Source: Micromonospora sp. WMMD980
Lineage (GTDB): Bacteria; Actinomycetota; Actinomycetes; Mycobacteriales; Micromonosporaceae
NCBI RefSeq assembly: GCF_029626035.1
Contig: NZ_JARUBE010000003.1
Location: forward strand, 4,340,001-4,404,000
Reading direction: 5' to 3'
DNA: 64,000 nucleotides
Made by a program: the position numbers and the translations under genes. The notes beneath the pieces are model-generated. The model was given only the letters and a program-made list of their open reading frames with translations. It was not told where the DNA came from and made no database searches. Positions 17,790 to 26,368 of the stretch are shown piece after piece. The first letter of the stretch is position 1. The number at the start of each line of letters is the position of its first letter.

Positions 17790-18468
17790 GCTTCGCCCGG
17801 AACAGTTCCAGGGTGCGCGCCCACGCGGTGGCGGCGGCACGCTGGTCGAAGTGCTCCGGCCGGTCCTCGTTGAAGAACGCGTGCGCGGTGCCCGGGTAGT
17901 CGAACGTCTGGCAGGTGCCGCCGGCGGCCTCGATGGACCGGCTGACGCTCTGCACCCCGTCGGCGGCGGAGAGGCCGTCCGCCTCGGAGCAGTGCACGAG
18001 CGACGCCTTCCCGGCGTAGCCGGACCAATCGGTGGGCATGCCCTCCCAGGGCAGGCGTGGATAGAAGCCGGCGGTGGCGACGATCCGCTCGGAGGACGTG
18101 CCGGACCACAGGGCCAGGCTGGCGCCCGCGCAGAACCCGGCGCAGCCCACCTTGCCGGCCACCTCGGGCCGGTTGGCCAGGTATTCGGCGGCGGCGGCGA
18201 TGTCGCTGGCCGCCTCGTCCATCTGCGTGCTGTTCAGCATCTGCCGGGGCTCGGTCGGCTTCACGGCCGGGCCGCCGTGCCGGAAGTCGGGCGCGAGGGC
18301 GACGAAACCGGCCTCGGCGAAGCGGTCGACCACGGCCTGGATGTGGGGCACCAGGCCCCACCAGTCCTGGATGACGATGACCGCCGGGCTGGCCACACCG
18401 CCGGAGGGTATCGCGAGATACCCCTCGCTCGTCCCCCCGTTGCCGGTGAAGCTCACCATCTCGCCCAT
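17782..18468 (-). CDS. Dienelactone hydrolase family protein
   Basis: This 228-residue alpha/beta hydrolase has the cysteine nucleophile motif GFCAGA (around residue 115) and the catalytic histidine in [10 protein letters not shown] near 203. Family members hydrolyse dienelactones in aromatic degradation, but many, like this one without ring-cleavage neighbours, have unknown substrates. AGGAGG lies upstream of the ATG. It is the first gene of the seven-gene leftward run that includes uracil-DNA glycosylase and the MoxR cluster. Confidence 0.9.
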   Translation of the reverse strand: MGEMVSFTGNGGTSEGYLAIPSGGVASPAVIVIQDWWGLVPHIQAVVDRFAEAGFVALAPDFRHGGPAVKPTEPRQMLNSTQMDEAASDIAAAAEYLANRPEVAGKVGCAGFCAGASLALWSGTSSERIVATAGFYPRLPWEGMPTDWSGYAGKASLVHCSEADGLSAADGVQSVSRSIEAAGGTCQTFDYPGTAHAFFNEDRPEHFDQRAAATAWARTLELFRAKLG

Positions 18469-18720
18469 GGGCCCGTCCTCCTAGCGGTCAGTCATCGTTG
18501 GCTGGTCGCACAGTTGGGTGTTACGTGCCGGTAGCGTGCCATGCGGTCACCGGCCCGGGGAAGACGGAAGAACAGTGTCATTCACCTCCTGTCGGTTCAT
18601 CCGGACGGAGGGCCACCCAGGGCAGCGCGCCGGGATTCGCGGACACGCTGTCGAGCTGATGTCGTGGACGACTCAGCTCGACAGGCGTGGCTCACCGAGG
18701 CCCGGGCCGGGCCGACCGAC

Positions 18721-19698
18721 TCAGCGCGTCGGCGTCGGCCCCGGTGTTCCGGGCGTGCCTGTCGCCGTCGGCGCGGGAGTGCCGGTCACCGTGGGTTCAG
18801 GGGTGCCGCTCGGCGCGGCAGTGCCGCTCAGCGCGGGCGCGGGTGGGACTGCCGGCGCGCCGAACGGGGCGCGCATGGCGCAGTACGGGTAGGCGTTGCG
18901 CGGCGCGGGCACGTTGCCGGACGAGTCCATGCAGTTCGGCCAACCGAGCCGGATCGGCACGCCGTTCTGGTCGAAGAGCTGTGCATCGCGGACCAGCCGC
19001 CCCTGCTGGTCGTAGACGAAGACGTCCTCGATCCGGTCGAGCCGGTGGTCGACCGACGTCTGCTCGTAGTTGCTGTAGACGTCGGTGTCGGCGCGCTGGT
19101 CCACCTCGGCCAGCACGGCGAAGGAGAACAACAGCAGCGCGGCGGTGGCGATCTGGTGCAGTTGCCGCCGCCACCCGGTGAGCCCGGCGGAGCGGCGACC
19201 CCACCACATCGACACGACGATCGCGCCCAGGAGCAGCAGCAACCCGGCGGAGCTGTTTCCGTTCACCCGGGGCACCAGACCGGAACTACCGTCCACGATT
19301 GCCGCCAGGAGCAGGGCGGCCAGCCAGCCGCGTACCAGCCACCAGGCCGGGCGCAGCGGGCGCAGGAAGTCGGTGACCCTCTCATGCCCGAGCACCGGGC
19401 CGAGCTGGCTGTCCATCAGGCGCAACTGGGTGACCGTCCGCTCCCGCACCTCGGCCAGGCGGTGGAAGCGCACGGGTCGCCGCCCCTCCCCAACGCCGGC
19501 TGCGCTGCGCAGCTCCGCCGCGTACGCCTCGGGCGCGCCGAGCCGGTCGACGAGCGTGCCGTCGCCCTCGGCGGCCACCTCGGCGAGGTGCTCCGGAAGG
19601 TCCTCGGTCAACTCGTCCCGGAGCGCCGGCGGGAGGTCGACGAGCGCGGCCCGCACCCGGTCGACGTAGTTCGTGATCTCCTGCCCAGTGACGGTCAT
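18721..19698 (-). CDS. HAAS-type membrane protein paired with a PadR regulator
   Basis: This 325-residue protein has an N-terminal helical module (about residues 5-65: ITNYVDRVRAALVDLPPALR, followed by LTEDLPEHLAEVAAEG) similar to the HAAS domain that accompanies PadR regulators. Four hydrophobic helices span about 125-225, then an extracytoplasmic domain, and a Pro/Thr/Gly-rich tail of the type PTPTATGTPG over the last 45 residues. Its ATG overlaps the padR stop (ATGA), so both are made together. Probably a sensor, anti-regulator or transport partner; the role is inferred from this pairing. Confidence 0.78.
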   Translation of the reverse strand: MTVTGQEITNYVDRVRAALVDLPPALRDELTEDLPEHLAEVAAEGDGTLVDRLGAPEAYAAELRSAAGVGEGRRPVRFHRLAEVRERTVTQLRLMDSQLGPVLGHERVTDFLRPLRPAWWLVRGWLAALLLAAIVDGSSGLVPRVNGNSSAGLLLLLGAIVVSMWWGRRSAGLTGWRRQLHQIATAALLLFSFAVLAEVDQRADTDVYSNYEQTSVDHRLDRIEDVFVYDQQGRLVRDAQLFDQNGVPIRLGWPNCMDSSGNVPAPRNAYPYCAMRAPFGAPAVPPAPALSGTAAPSGTPEPTVTGTPAPTATGTPGTPGPTPTR

Positions 19699-20027
19699 GC
19701 CGCCATCCCCCGATCGTCGAGCAGTGCGTCCATGGTGGCGGCGAACGACCGCCAGGTCTTGCCGGAGCGGGTGAGCTGGTCCCGCCCCGCAGAGTTCAAC
19801 GAGTAGTACTTGCGGTGCGGCCCGGACTCGCTGGGTACCACGTAGGTGGTGAGCAGGCCGGCGGCGAAGAGCCGGCGCAGGGTGCCGTAGACCGAGGCGT
19901 CGCCGACCTCGGTCAGGCCGGCCTCGCGCAGCCGGCGGAGGATGTCGTAGCCGTAGCCGTCGGAGTCCTTGAGCACGGCGAGCACGGCCAGGTCGAGGAC
20001 ACCCTTGAGAAGCTGCGTAGTATCCAC
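19695..20027 (-). CDS. PadR-family transcriptional regulator
   Basis: This 110-residue winged-helix protein begins MDTTQLLKGVLDLAVLAVL and carries GYGYDILRRLREAG and ASVYGTLRRLFAAGLL, the PadR DNA-binding region. The short C-terminal part places it in the small PadR class. GTG at 20027 is preferred over the ATG at 20048 because a -35/-10 pair (20064-20059 and 20040-20035) puts the transcription start at about 20028, downstream of that ATG. Probably autoregulates and controls the overlapping membrane-protein gene. Confidence 0.88.
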   Translation of the reverse strand: MDTTQLLKGVLDLAVLAVLKDSDGYGYDILRRLREAGLTEVGDASVYGTLRRLFAAGLLTTYVVPSESGPHRKYYSLNSAGRDQLTRSGKTWRSFAATMDALLDDRGMAA

Positions 20028-20034
20028 GCTCCAC

Positions 20035-20064
20035 ACACTAGTGCGCATTGCGTAATACCGTCAA
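20035..20064 (-). promoter_or_regulatory. padR promoter (TTGACG-N18-TAGTGT)
   Basis: On the minus strand TTGACG (20064-20059) and TAGTGT (20040-20035) are 18 nt apart. The predicted start coincides with GTG 20027, giving a leaderless mRNA. The palindrome-like CACTAGTGTG overlaps the -10 box and could be the PadR operator. Confidence 0.6.
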
Positions 20065-20095
20065 CAACGCCATACCATTCGGTCGAACTCCTTGA

Positions 20096-20383
20096 TCACC
20101 GGAGCGGCGGGCGGGCGGTCCACCCGACGAAACGGTCGAACAGTTCCTGCGGGTTCGGGTTCTGTCGCAGCAGGTCTGCGGTGGCGTCGAACAGGCAGGT
20201 CGCCATGTAGATCGACAGGGCCACGCGGTCGCACCGGTAGTCCATCAGCAACAACAGTCGGGCCGGCTGGCGCGGCCATGGGCCCACGCACACCCGGCAC
20301 AGCCAGCGCGGTCGCATCGGCACGTGCGGCCGGACGGCCCGGCGACCGCGATCGGGTACGGGAGAGACATTCGGCGCGCTCAT
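20096..20383 (-). CDS. Conserved actinobacterial small protein with CxxC motif
   Basis: This 95-residue protein contains CRVC (possible metal site), GPWPRQPARLLLL, DRVALSIYMA and a terminal LFDRFVGWT. From memory, this pattern recurs in uncharacterised actinobacterial proteins; no function is known. The ATG is 7 nt after a CACGAT box with TTGACG 17 nt further upstream, so it may be leaderless. It is divergent from a small HTH gene across a region with two 16-bp direct repeats. Confidence 0.72.
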   Translation of the reverse strand: MSAPNVSPVPDRGRRAVRPHVPMRPRWLCRVCVGPWPRQPARLLLLMDYRCDRVALSIYMATCLFDATADLLRQNPNPQELFDRFVGWTARPPLR

Positions 20384-20389
20384 CCCCCG

Positions 20390-20418
20390 ATCGTGCTCAT
20401 GTTGTTATCGATCGTCAA
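20390..20418 (-). promoter_or_regulatory. Leftward leaderless promoter (TTGACG-N17-CACGAT)
   Basis: TTGACG (20418-20413) and CACGAT (20395-20390) are spaced by 17 nt and the -10 box ends 7 nt before the ATG at 20383. The -35 box is inside direct repeat 1. Confidence 0.55.
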
Positions 20419-20444
20419 CGCCGATCGCTGTTATCGATCGTCAA
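20403..20444. repeat. Two 16-bp direct repeats in a divergent control region
   Basis: TGTTATCGATCGTCAA occurs at 20403-20418 and 20429-20444, identical and 26 bp apart. Each contains ATCGAT and, on the minus strand, TTGACG. They are placed to cover the -35 regions of both divergent genes and are the likely binding site of a regulator, possibly the adjacent HTH protein. Confidence 0.7.
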
Positions 20445-20459
20445 ACAATCGGCGGTACC

Positions 20460-20465
20460 TACCGT
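20460..20465 (+). promoter_or_regulatory. -10 box of the small HTH gene
   Basis: TACCGT ends 7 nt before GTG 20472, without a ribosome binding site. No good -35 box is present, only the second direct repeat (20429-20444), so the promoter may need an activator. Confidence 0.5.
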
Positions 20466-20471
20466 CAAGAC

Positions 20472-20663
20472 GTGGTCGAGTTCGTGGGAATCGCCGAGAT
20501 CCGAGACATGCTCGGCGGCGTCTCGCGCGCCCGCGCGTCGGTGGTCGCCTCCCGGCGCGACTTCCCTGCCCCGTATCAGGTGCTCAAGATGGGCCAGATC
20601 TGGCGGAAGTCGGACGTCGAGAAGTGGGTGCGAGAGCACCGACCGGACCTGTCTTCGGACTGA
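20472..20663 (+). CDS. Small MerR/AlpA-like helix-turn-helix protein
   Basis: This 63-residue protein consists almost only of a winged helix-turn-helix: VGIAEIRDMLGGVSRARASV, then a wing with YQVLKMGQIWRKSDVEKWV. It resembles AlpA/excisionase-type and BldC-like single-domain regulators. The GTG start is leaderless. The gene lies beside two direct repeats, as expected for an autoregulator that binds head-to-tail sites; that link is inferred. A 50-nt palindrome follows its stop. Confidence 0.78.
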   Translation: MVEFVGIAEIRDMLGGVSRARASVVASRRDFPAPYQVLKMGQIWRKSDVEKWVREHRPDLSSD

Positions 20664-20670
20664 ACCGCCC

Positions 20671-20722
20671 GAGACCTTGGAGGGAAATGGCCCTTGGAGG
20701 GGCACTCAGCTTCCAAGATCTC
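20671..20722. repeat. Palindrome family B (AGATCTTGGAAGGAAATGGC type), copy 1
   Basis: GAGACCTTGG, then AGGGAAATGGCCC, face GGGGC and CTTCCAAGATCTC. The element is a slightly degenerate version of the palindrome at 28060-28109 and lies just past the HTH gene stop, in the gap between convergent genes. Confidence 0.7.
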
Positions 20723-20823
20723 CCCGCCCCCGACGTGTGAGAAAGCTTGCCCATCGCATAGGAGCCCCCCGGTCCAGCCCGGCGATCATGATGTTGGCGG
20801 TGCTGGGCGTCCGCTGCGACTGA

Positions 20824-21201
20824 TCAGACGTAGAGCTTGCGGAGTTCGCGAGCCACGTCGGGAACCTCAGTCATCGTGCCGCTGGCGACTGACATCACGA
20901 AGGCCTCGGCCTGGTCGACGTCGACATCCTGGATCGACACCTCGTTGAGGGCCAGGAAGACGCGTGCCGCCGCCCAAGCGAGCCGCTTGTTGCCGTCGAT
21001 CAGCGCGTGGTTCATGCAGACCGAGTGCAGCAACGCGGCGGCCTTTCTCCAGAGATCCGGATACGCCTCTTGGCCGAACACCACGGTGGCCGGGCGGACC
21101 ACCGCCGACGACAGCAGACCGAAGTCACGAATTTGCGGCGTCTCTCCCAGGACGACTGAGGCGATCTCCACGAGGTCGTCGACCTCGAGATAGCGGATCA
21201 C
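20824..21201 (-). CDS. Death-on-curing (Doc/Fic) family toxin
   Basis: This 125-residue Fic-fold protein has the active-site loop HALIDGNKRLAW (His65, Asp69, Gly70, Asn71, Lys72, Arg73). Doc toxins phosphorylate elongation factor Tu and stop translation. The canonical Phe two residues after His is Leu here. It overlaps the upstream RHH gene by four bases. The partner is a ribbon-helix-helix protein rather than the better-known Phd, so the module is a Doc variant. The Fic motif is otherwise intact, so activity is plausible. Confidence 0.88.
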   Translation of the reverse strand: MIRYLEVDDLVEIASVVLGETPQIRDFGLLSSAVVRPATVVFGQEAYPDLWRKAAALLHSVCMNHALIDGNKRLAWAAARVFLALNEVSIQDVDVDQAEAFVMSVASGTMTEVPDVARELRKLYV

Positions 21202-21401
21202 TCGGCCAGCCTCCGCAGCAGCTCGGCGTCACGCTCAGCAACCTCACGCGCGAGATCTCGCACGCGAGCTTGGCGACTGCGCGCCGAAACGTACTCCTCC
21301 ACGGCGACGACGATGGTGGCGTTCATCGACCGGTGTTCCTGCTCGGCGAGATCCTTCAGCCGCTCGTGCAGGCCGTCGGGAAGATTGACAGTGGTGACCA
21401 T
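21198..21401 (-). CDS. Ribbon-helix-helix antitoxin of the Doc module
   Basis: This 67-residue protein begins with a beta strand and two helices typical of Arc/CopG DNA-binding proteins (MVTTVNLPDGLHERLKDLAE, then HRSMNATIVVAVEEYV). A charged C-terminal helix, VRDLAREVAERDAELLRRL, probably binds the toxin. It precedes the Doc gene with an ATGA overlap. It is expected to autoregulate the pair through a palindrome near its own start; none is obvious by eye. Confidence 0.85.
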   Translation of the reverse strand: MVTTVNLPDGLHERLKDLAEQEHRSMNATIVVAVEEYVSARSRQARVRDLAREVAERDAELLRRLAE

Positions 21402-21449
21402 ATGGAAATCATACCGGCCGTAGGCAGGGGCGGAACCCGTCCGAGGAGG

Positions 21450-22391
21450 CTAGGCGAGGCTCCAGGCGATGCCGTCGAGGATGTCGTGCTCGGAGGCGAC
21501 CACCGACGGCATGCCGGCCCGCTCCATGATCACCCGCAGCACCAGCGCGCCCGCGCCGATCACGTCCGCCCGGCCGGGGTGCATCACCGGCTCGGCCAAG
21601 CGCTGTTCCCGAGTGGCGCCGAGCAGGTAGGCGGTCACCGACGCCACTCGCTCGTAGGGGACGCGGGCATGGTGGATGCGGCTCGGGTCGTACTCCGTGA
21701 GCCCTTCGGCCAGGGCGACCACCGTGGTGACCGAACCGGCGAGCCCGACCAGCGTGGCGGCCTCCCGGCCGGGCACGGCGGCCAGCGCCCGGTCCACCGC
21801 CGCCGCGATGTCCGCCTCGGCTGCGGCGATCTCCGCCGGGGTGGGTGGATCGCCGTGCAGGTGTCGCTCGGTCATCCGGACGCAGCCGATGTCCACCGAG
21901 ATCGCCCCGCGCACACCGGCCTCCCGGGTGCCGACCACGAACTCGGTCGAGCCGCCGCCGATGTCGACCACCAGGTACGGCGGCTCGGCGTCGGCGGACA
22001 GGCCGCGCACCGCGCCGGTGAACGAGAGCCGGGCCTCCTCGTCGCCGGTGACCACCTCCGGCGCCACACCGAGCGTGCGCTCCACCATCGCCCGGAAGTC
22101 ATTGGCGTTGGAGGCGTCACGCGAGGCCGAGGTGGCGCACATCCGCACCCGGTCGACGCCGGCCTTCTCGATCTCCGCCGCGTAGTCGGCGAGCGCCACC
22201 CGGGTGCGCTCGATCGCCTCGGGCGCGAGCGTGCCGGTCCGGTCGACGCCCTGCCCCAGCCGCACGATCTCCATCCGCCGGCTGACGTCCACCAGCGGCG
22301 CCGACGGGCCGGCGGACTCGTCCGGCAGGTCGGCGATCAGCAGTCGGATCGAGTTGGTCCCGCAGTCGATGGCCCCCACACGCGCGCTCAC
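21450..22391 (-). CDS. ppx: Exopolyphosphatase / guanosine pentaphosphate phosphohydrolase (Ppx/GppA)
   Basis: This 313-residue ASKHA-fold phosphatase contains IDCGTNSIRLLIAD at residues 8-21 and VVDIGGGSTEFVVG near 140, both phosphate-binding loops. It hydrolyses long-chain polyphosphate or pppGpp to ppGpp. The length matches the short actinobacterial form without the C-terminal HD extension. GTG start. It is the last gene in the leftward eno-divIC-DUF501-NAGS-ppx run. Confidence 0.92.
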   Translation of the reverse strand: MSARVGAIDCGTNSIRLLIADLPDESAGPSAPLVDVSRRMEIVRLGQGVDRTGTLAPEAIERTRVALADYAAEIEKAGVDRVRMCATSASRDASNANDFRAMVERTLGVAPEVVTGDEEARLSFTGAVRGLSADAEPPYLVVDIGGGSTEFVVGTREAGVRGAISVDIGCVRMTERHLHGDPPTPAEIAAAEADIAAAVDRALAAVPGREAATLVGLAGSVTTVVALAEGLTEYDPSRIHHARVPYERVASVTAYLLGATREQRLAEPVMHPGRADVIGAGALVLRVIMERAGMPSVVASEHDILDGIAWSLA

Positions 22392-22416
22392 GCCGCCACC
22401 CTACGGCCCGGCCGGC

Positions 22417-22929
22417 TCACAGGCGCAGCAGCATCCGGGTGTTGCCGAGCGTGTTGGGCTTCACCCGCTCCAGGTCGAGGAACTCGGCGACACCCTCGTC
22501 GTAGGAGCGCAGAAGCTGCTCGTAGACCGGCTGCGGCACCGGGGCGCCGTCGATCTCGCGGAAGCCGAACGCGCCGAAGAAGCCGGTCTCGAACGTGAGC
22601 ACGAAGATCCGGGCCACGCCCAGCTCGCGCGCCGCGTCGATCAGCTCGCCGACGATCCGGTGCCCGAGCCGGTGCCCCCGACACGACGGGTCGACCGCCA
22701 CCGTCCGGATCTCGGCCAGGTCCTCCCACATGACGTGCAGCGCGCCGCAGCCGACCACCGTGCCGTCCGGCGTCACCGCGACCCGGAACTCCTGCACGTC
22801 CTCGTAGAGCGTCACGGTCGCCTTGCTGAGCAGCCGCCGGTCGTCGGTGTAGGTGTCCACCAGCCGGCGGATGCCGCGCACGTCGGCGGTGCGGGCTCGG
22901 CGGACCACGATCTGGTCGACGGTGGTCAT
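22417..22929 (-). CDS. Amino-acid N-acetyltransferase (short NAGS, GNAT fold)
   Basis: This 170-residue GNAT protein contains the acetyl-CoA loop VDPSCRGHRLGHRIV at about 85-99 and FGFREIDGAPVP near 135. Its layout matches the short N-acetylglutamate synthases of actinobacteria, which catalyse the first step of arginine synthesis; no arginine genes are nearby, so the assignment rests on family similarity. It sits between DUF501 and ppx genes. Confidence 0.8.
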   Translation of the reverse strand: MTTVDQIVVRRARTADVRGIRRLVDTYTDDRRLLSKATVTLYEDVQEFRVAVTPDGTVVGCGALHVMWEDLAEIRTVAVDPSCRGHRLGHRIVGELIDAARELGVARIFVLTFETGFFGAFGFREIDGAPVPQPVYEQLLRSYDEGVAEFLDLERVKPNTLGNTRMLLRL

Positions 22930-22930
22930 C

Positions 22931-23488
22931 TCACTCCCCGGCGGGCACGTCCACGCAGGGACCGGCGGCCCACCACTTCTCCACCAGCGCCAGCGTCTCG
23001 TCGCCGAACGGGTTCACCCCCGGGCCGGCGGCGAGCGCGTGGCCCAGATGCACGTGCAGGCACTTCACCCGGCCGGGCATCCCGCCCGCCGAGATGCCGG
23101 CGATCTCCGGCACCTCGCCGATCGCGTCCCGGCGGGCCAGGTAGTCCTGGTGCGCGGCCCGGTAGCGGGCGGCCAGCTCCGGGTCCTCGGCGAGCCGGTC
23201 GGCCATCTCCTTCATCAGCCCGGCCGACTCCAGCCGGCTGCACGCCGCGGTCGCCCGGGGGCAGGTCAGGTAGAACAGCGTCGGGAAGGGCGTGCCGTCG
23301 GCCAGCCGGGGCGTCGTCTCCACCACGTCGGGCAGGCCGCACGGGCACCGGTGGGCCACCGCCCGGGTGCCGCGCGGGGTGCGCCCGAGCTGGGCGGCCA
23401 CCGCGGCCAGGTCGGCCTCGGTGGCCGGCCGGCGCTCCGGCGGGGGTACGGAGTCCGCCGCCGGGTCCTGCGGTGGTACGACGCTCAA
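22931..23488 (-). CDS. DUF501 domain-containing protein
   Basis: This 185-residue protein of unknown function has LGRTPRGTRAVAHRCPCGLPDVVETTPRL near residues 33-60 and FYLTCPRATAACSRLESAGLM near 75-95, conserved in actinobacterial DUF501. The cysteines in CPCG, CPRA and the C-terminal GPCVDVP could bind metal. The TTG start is supported by an upstream GAGAGG. It is conserved between divIC and ppx. Confidence 0.85.
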   Translation of the reverse strand: MSVVPPQDPAADSVPPPERRPATEADLAAVAAQLGRTPRGTRAVAHRCPCGLPDVVETTPRLADGTPFPTLFYLTCPRATAACSRLESAGLMKEMADRLAEDPELAARYRAAHQDYLARRDAIGEVPEIAGISAGGMPGRVKCLHVHLGHALAAGPGVNPFGDETLALVEKWWAAGPCVDVPAGE

Positions 23489-23510
23489 GGAAGTGCCTCT
23501 CGTGTGGTGC

Positions 23511-24146
23511 TCACTTGTCGGGGCGCTCGGCGTTGGCCGCCTGCACGCTCGACCACAGGGTGTCGTACCAGGGGTCGGGCGGCTTCGGCGGCCCCGGCTT
23601 CGCGCCCTTGCCGGCGTCCCTGGCGGCGCCGTCCGGGTCGGAGAGCACCACCAGCAGGGTCTCGCCGGGCTTGCCCATGAAGAAGCGTTCCCGGGCCTGC
23701 GTCTTGACGTACTCCGGGTCCTTCCACTTGGCCGCCTCGGCGGTCAGCCGATCGATCTCCGCCCGCTGCGCGGCCTGGGACGCCTCCATCCGCTCGATGT
23801 CGGCCTGCTGGTCCAGGTAGACCCGGACCGGATAGGTGTAGGCCAGGGCGAGCGCGATCAGCACCGCGAACAACACGGTGGCACGCCCGGTGAAGCGCCG
23901 GGGTTGGGGTGCGGTGAGCCGCTTGACCGGGCCGCCGGCCGCGCCACGCCGGGCCGCGCCCGGACGGTTCGCGGAGCGTACGCCCTCGGTGGCGCGGGAC
24001 GCGCCGGGTGACCGCCCGGCGGCGCGCGTCTCCGCGCGGACCCCACCGTCGCGGGCCGTGGACCGGACCCGGGCACCGCCCGCCCGGCCGGCCTGACCCG
24101 GCCGACGGGCGGGCCGCTGGCCACCCGGTGTGCGGCGCTGCTGCAT
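23511..24146 (-). CDS. divIC: DivIC/FtsB-type septum formation initiator protein
   Basis: This 211-residue bitopic protein has one helix at about residues 88-108 (VLFAVLIALALAYTYPV) and an extracytoplasmic coiled coil (about 112-140), followed by YVKTQARERFFMGKPGETLLVVL, the conserved DivIC end. FtsB/DivIC proteins bridge the early and late cell-division complex. The first 80 residues are rich in Arg, Gly, Pro and Ala and carry no motif; this cytoplasmic tail is longer than in E. coli FtsB. It lies 29 nt downstream of eno. Upstream extension to 25793 is a shadow of eno. Confidence 0.9.
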   Translation of the reverse strand: MQQRRTPGGQRPARRPGQAGRAGGARVRSTARDGGVRAETRAAGRSPGASRATEGVRSANRPGAARRGAAGGPVKRLTAPQPRRFTGRATVLFAVLIALALAYTYPVRVYLDQQADIERMEASQAAQRAEIDRLTAEAAKWKDPEYVKTQARERFFMGKPGETLLVVLSDPDGAARDAGKGAKPGPPKPPDPWYDTLWSSVQAANAERPDK

Positions 24147-24175
24147 CGTCACACCCCTCCCCCGGAGCGCTGACC

Positions 24176-25669
<1,494 letters not shown>

Positions 25670-25671
25670 TC

Positions 25672-26364
25672 ATGCCTGCCGCCTCGACGACTCTCCGCGT
25701 GCTCGCCGCCTCGGTCATCGCGTCGCTCTCGGTCACCGGCTGCCAGAGCCTGGACGACGCGGGCGTCGCGCTCGGGCGGGCCGACCTGGTCAACGACCTC
25801 GCCGCGCGGATGGACCGGGCGCTGGAGCAGACCTGGGCCGCCGACTACCAGCTCGCCGGCGGTCGGACCGCCTCTATCGCGCAGACCGCGAAGCCGCTCC
25901 GCTCCACCTACACCTGGCCCGGTGGCAAGATCACGGTGACCCAGGAGGCGGTGACCCGGTGCGCGAGCACCGCCGCCCGCACCTCCTGCACCGTGTCGCC
26001 GCCGGTGCTCACCGCCGGCAAGCCGTCGGTGATCGTCTACGACGAGGCCCGCAAGCTGGGCCTGGTCACCCCGCCGGCGGTGATCCGGCTGCTCACCGAA
26101 GCGGCGTTGGAGCCCGAGGCGGTCATCGAGCAGAGCGACACCACCCTCGCCGGGCACCACGCCACCTGCGTGGACGTCACCGACGCCGGAGAACGGTTCG
26201 CCACCTGCGTGACCACCGAAGGGGTGCTGGGCAGCTTCACCGGCACGCTCGACGGCAAGGCCGCCGAGGTCACGCTCAGTCGTTACACCGAGACCGTGGA
26301 GGCCGCCACGTTCGACCCGCCGGCGGGCGCCGGCGTGGTGGACCGGCGCACCAAGACGTCCTGA
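25672..26364 (+). CDS. Secreted lipoprotein of unknown function
   Basis: This 230-residue protein has a lipoprotein signal peptide with lipobox VTGC (Cys24) after a hydrophobic run. The mature part has four conserved-looking cysteines (CASTAARTSC, HHATCVDV, FATCVT) that could form disulfides outside the cell, and resembles LolA-like lipid-carrier folds in its beta-rich pattern; this is only a visual impression. A weak AAGGCT box ends 8 nt before the ATG. It converges on the DUF885 gene with a gap of only 4 nt. Confidence 0.75.
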   Translation: MPAASTTLRVLAASVIASLSVTGCQSLDDAGVALGRADLVNDLAARMDRALEQTWAADYQLAGGRTASIAQTAKPLRSTYTWPGGKITVTQEAVTRCASTAARTSCTVSPPVLTAGKPSVIVYDEARKLGLVTPPAVIRLLTEAALEPEAVIEQSDTTLAGHHATCVDVTDAGERFATCVTTEGVLGSFTGTLDGKAAEVTLSRYTETVEAATFDPPAGAGVVDRRTKTS

Positions 26365-26368
26365 ACCC

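Noticed and set aside
18518..18892. 124-codon rightward frame
   Set aside because: It reads antisense into the HAAS protein tail; the Val/Gly/Pro repeats mirror the opposite strand's Pro/Thr tail.
20061..20300. 79-codon leftward frame
   Set aside because: It overlaps the better-supported CxxC protein gene in another frame.
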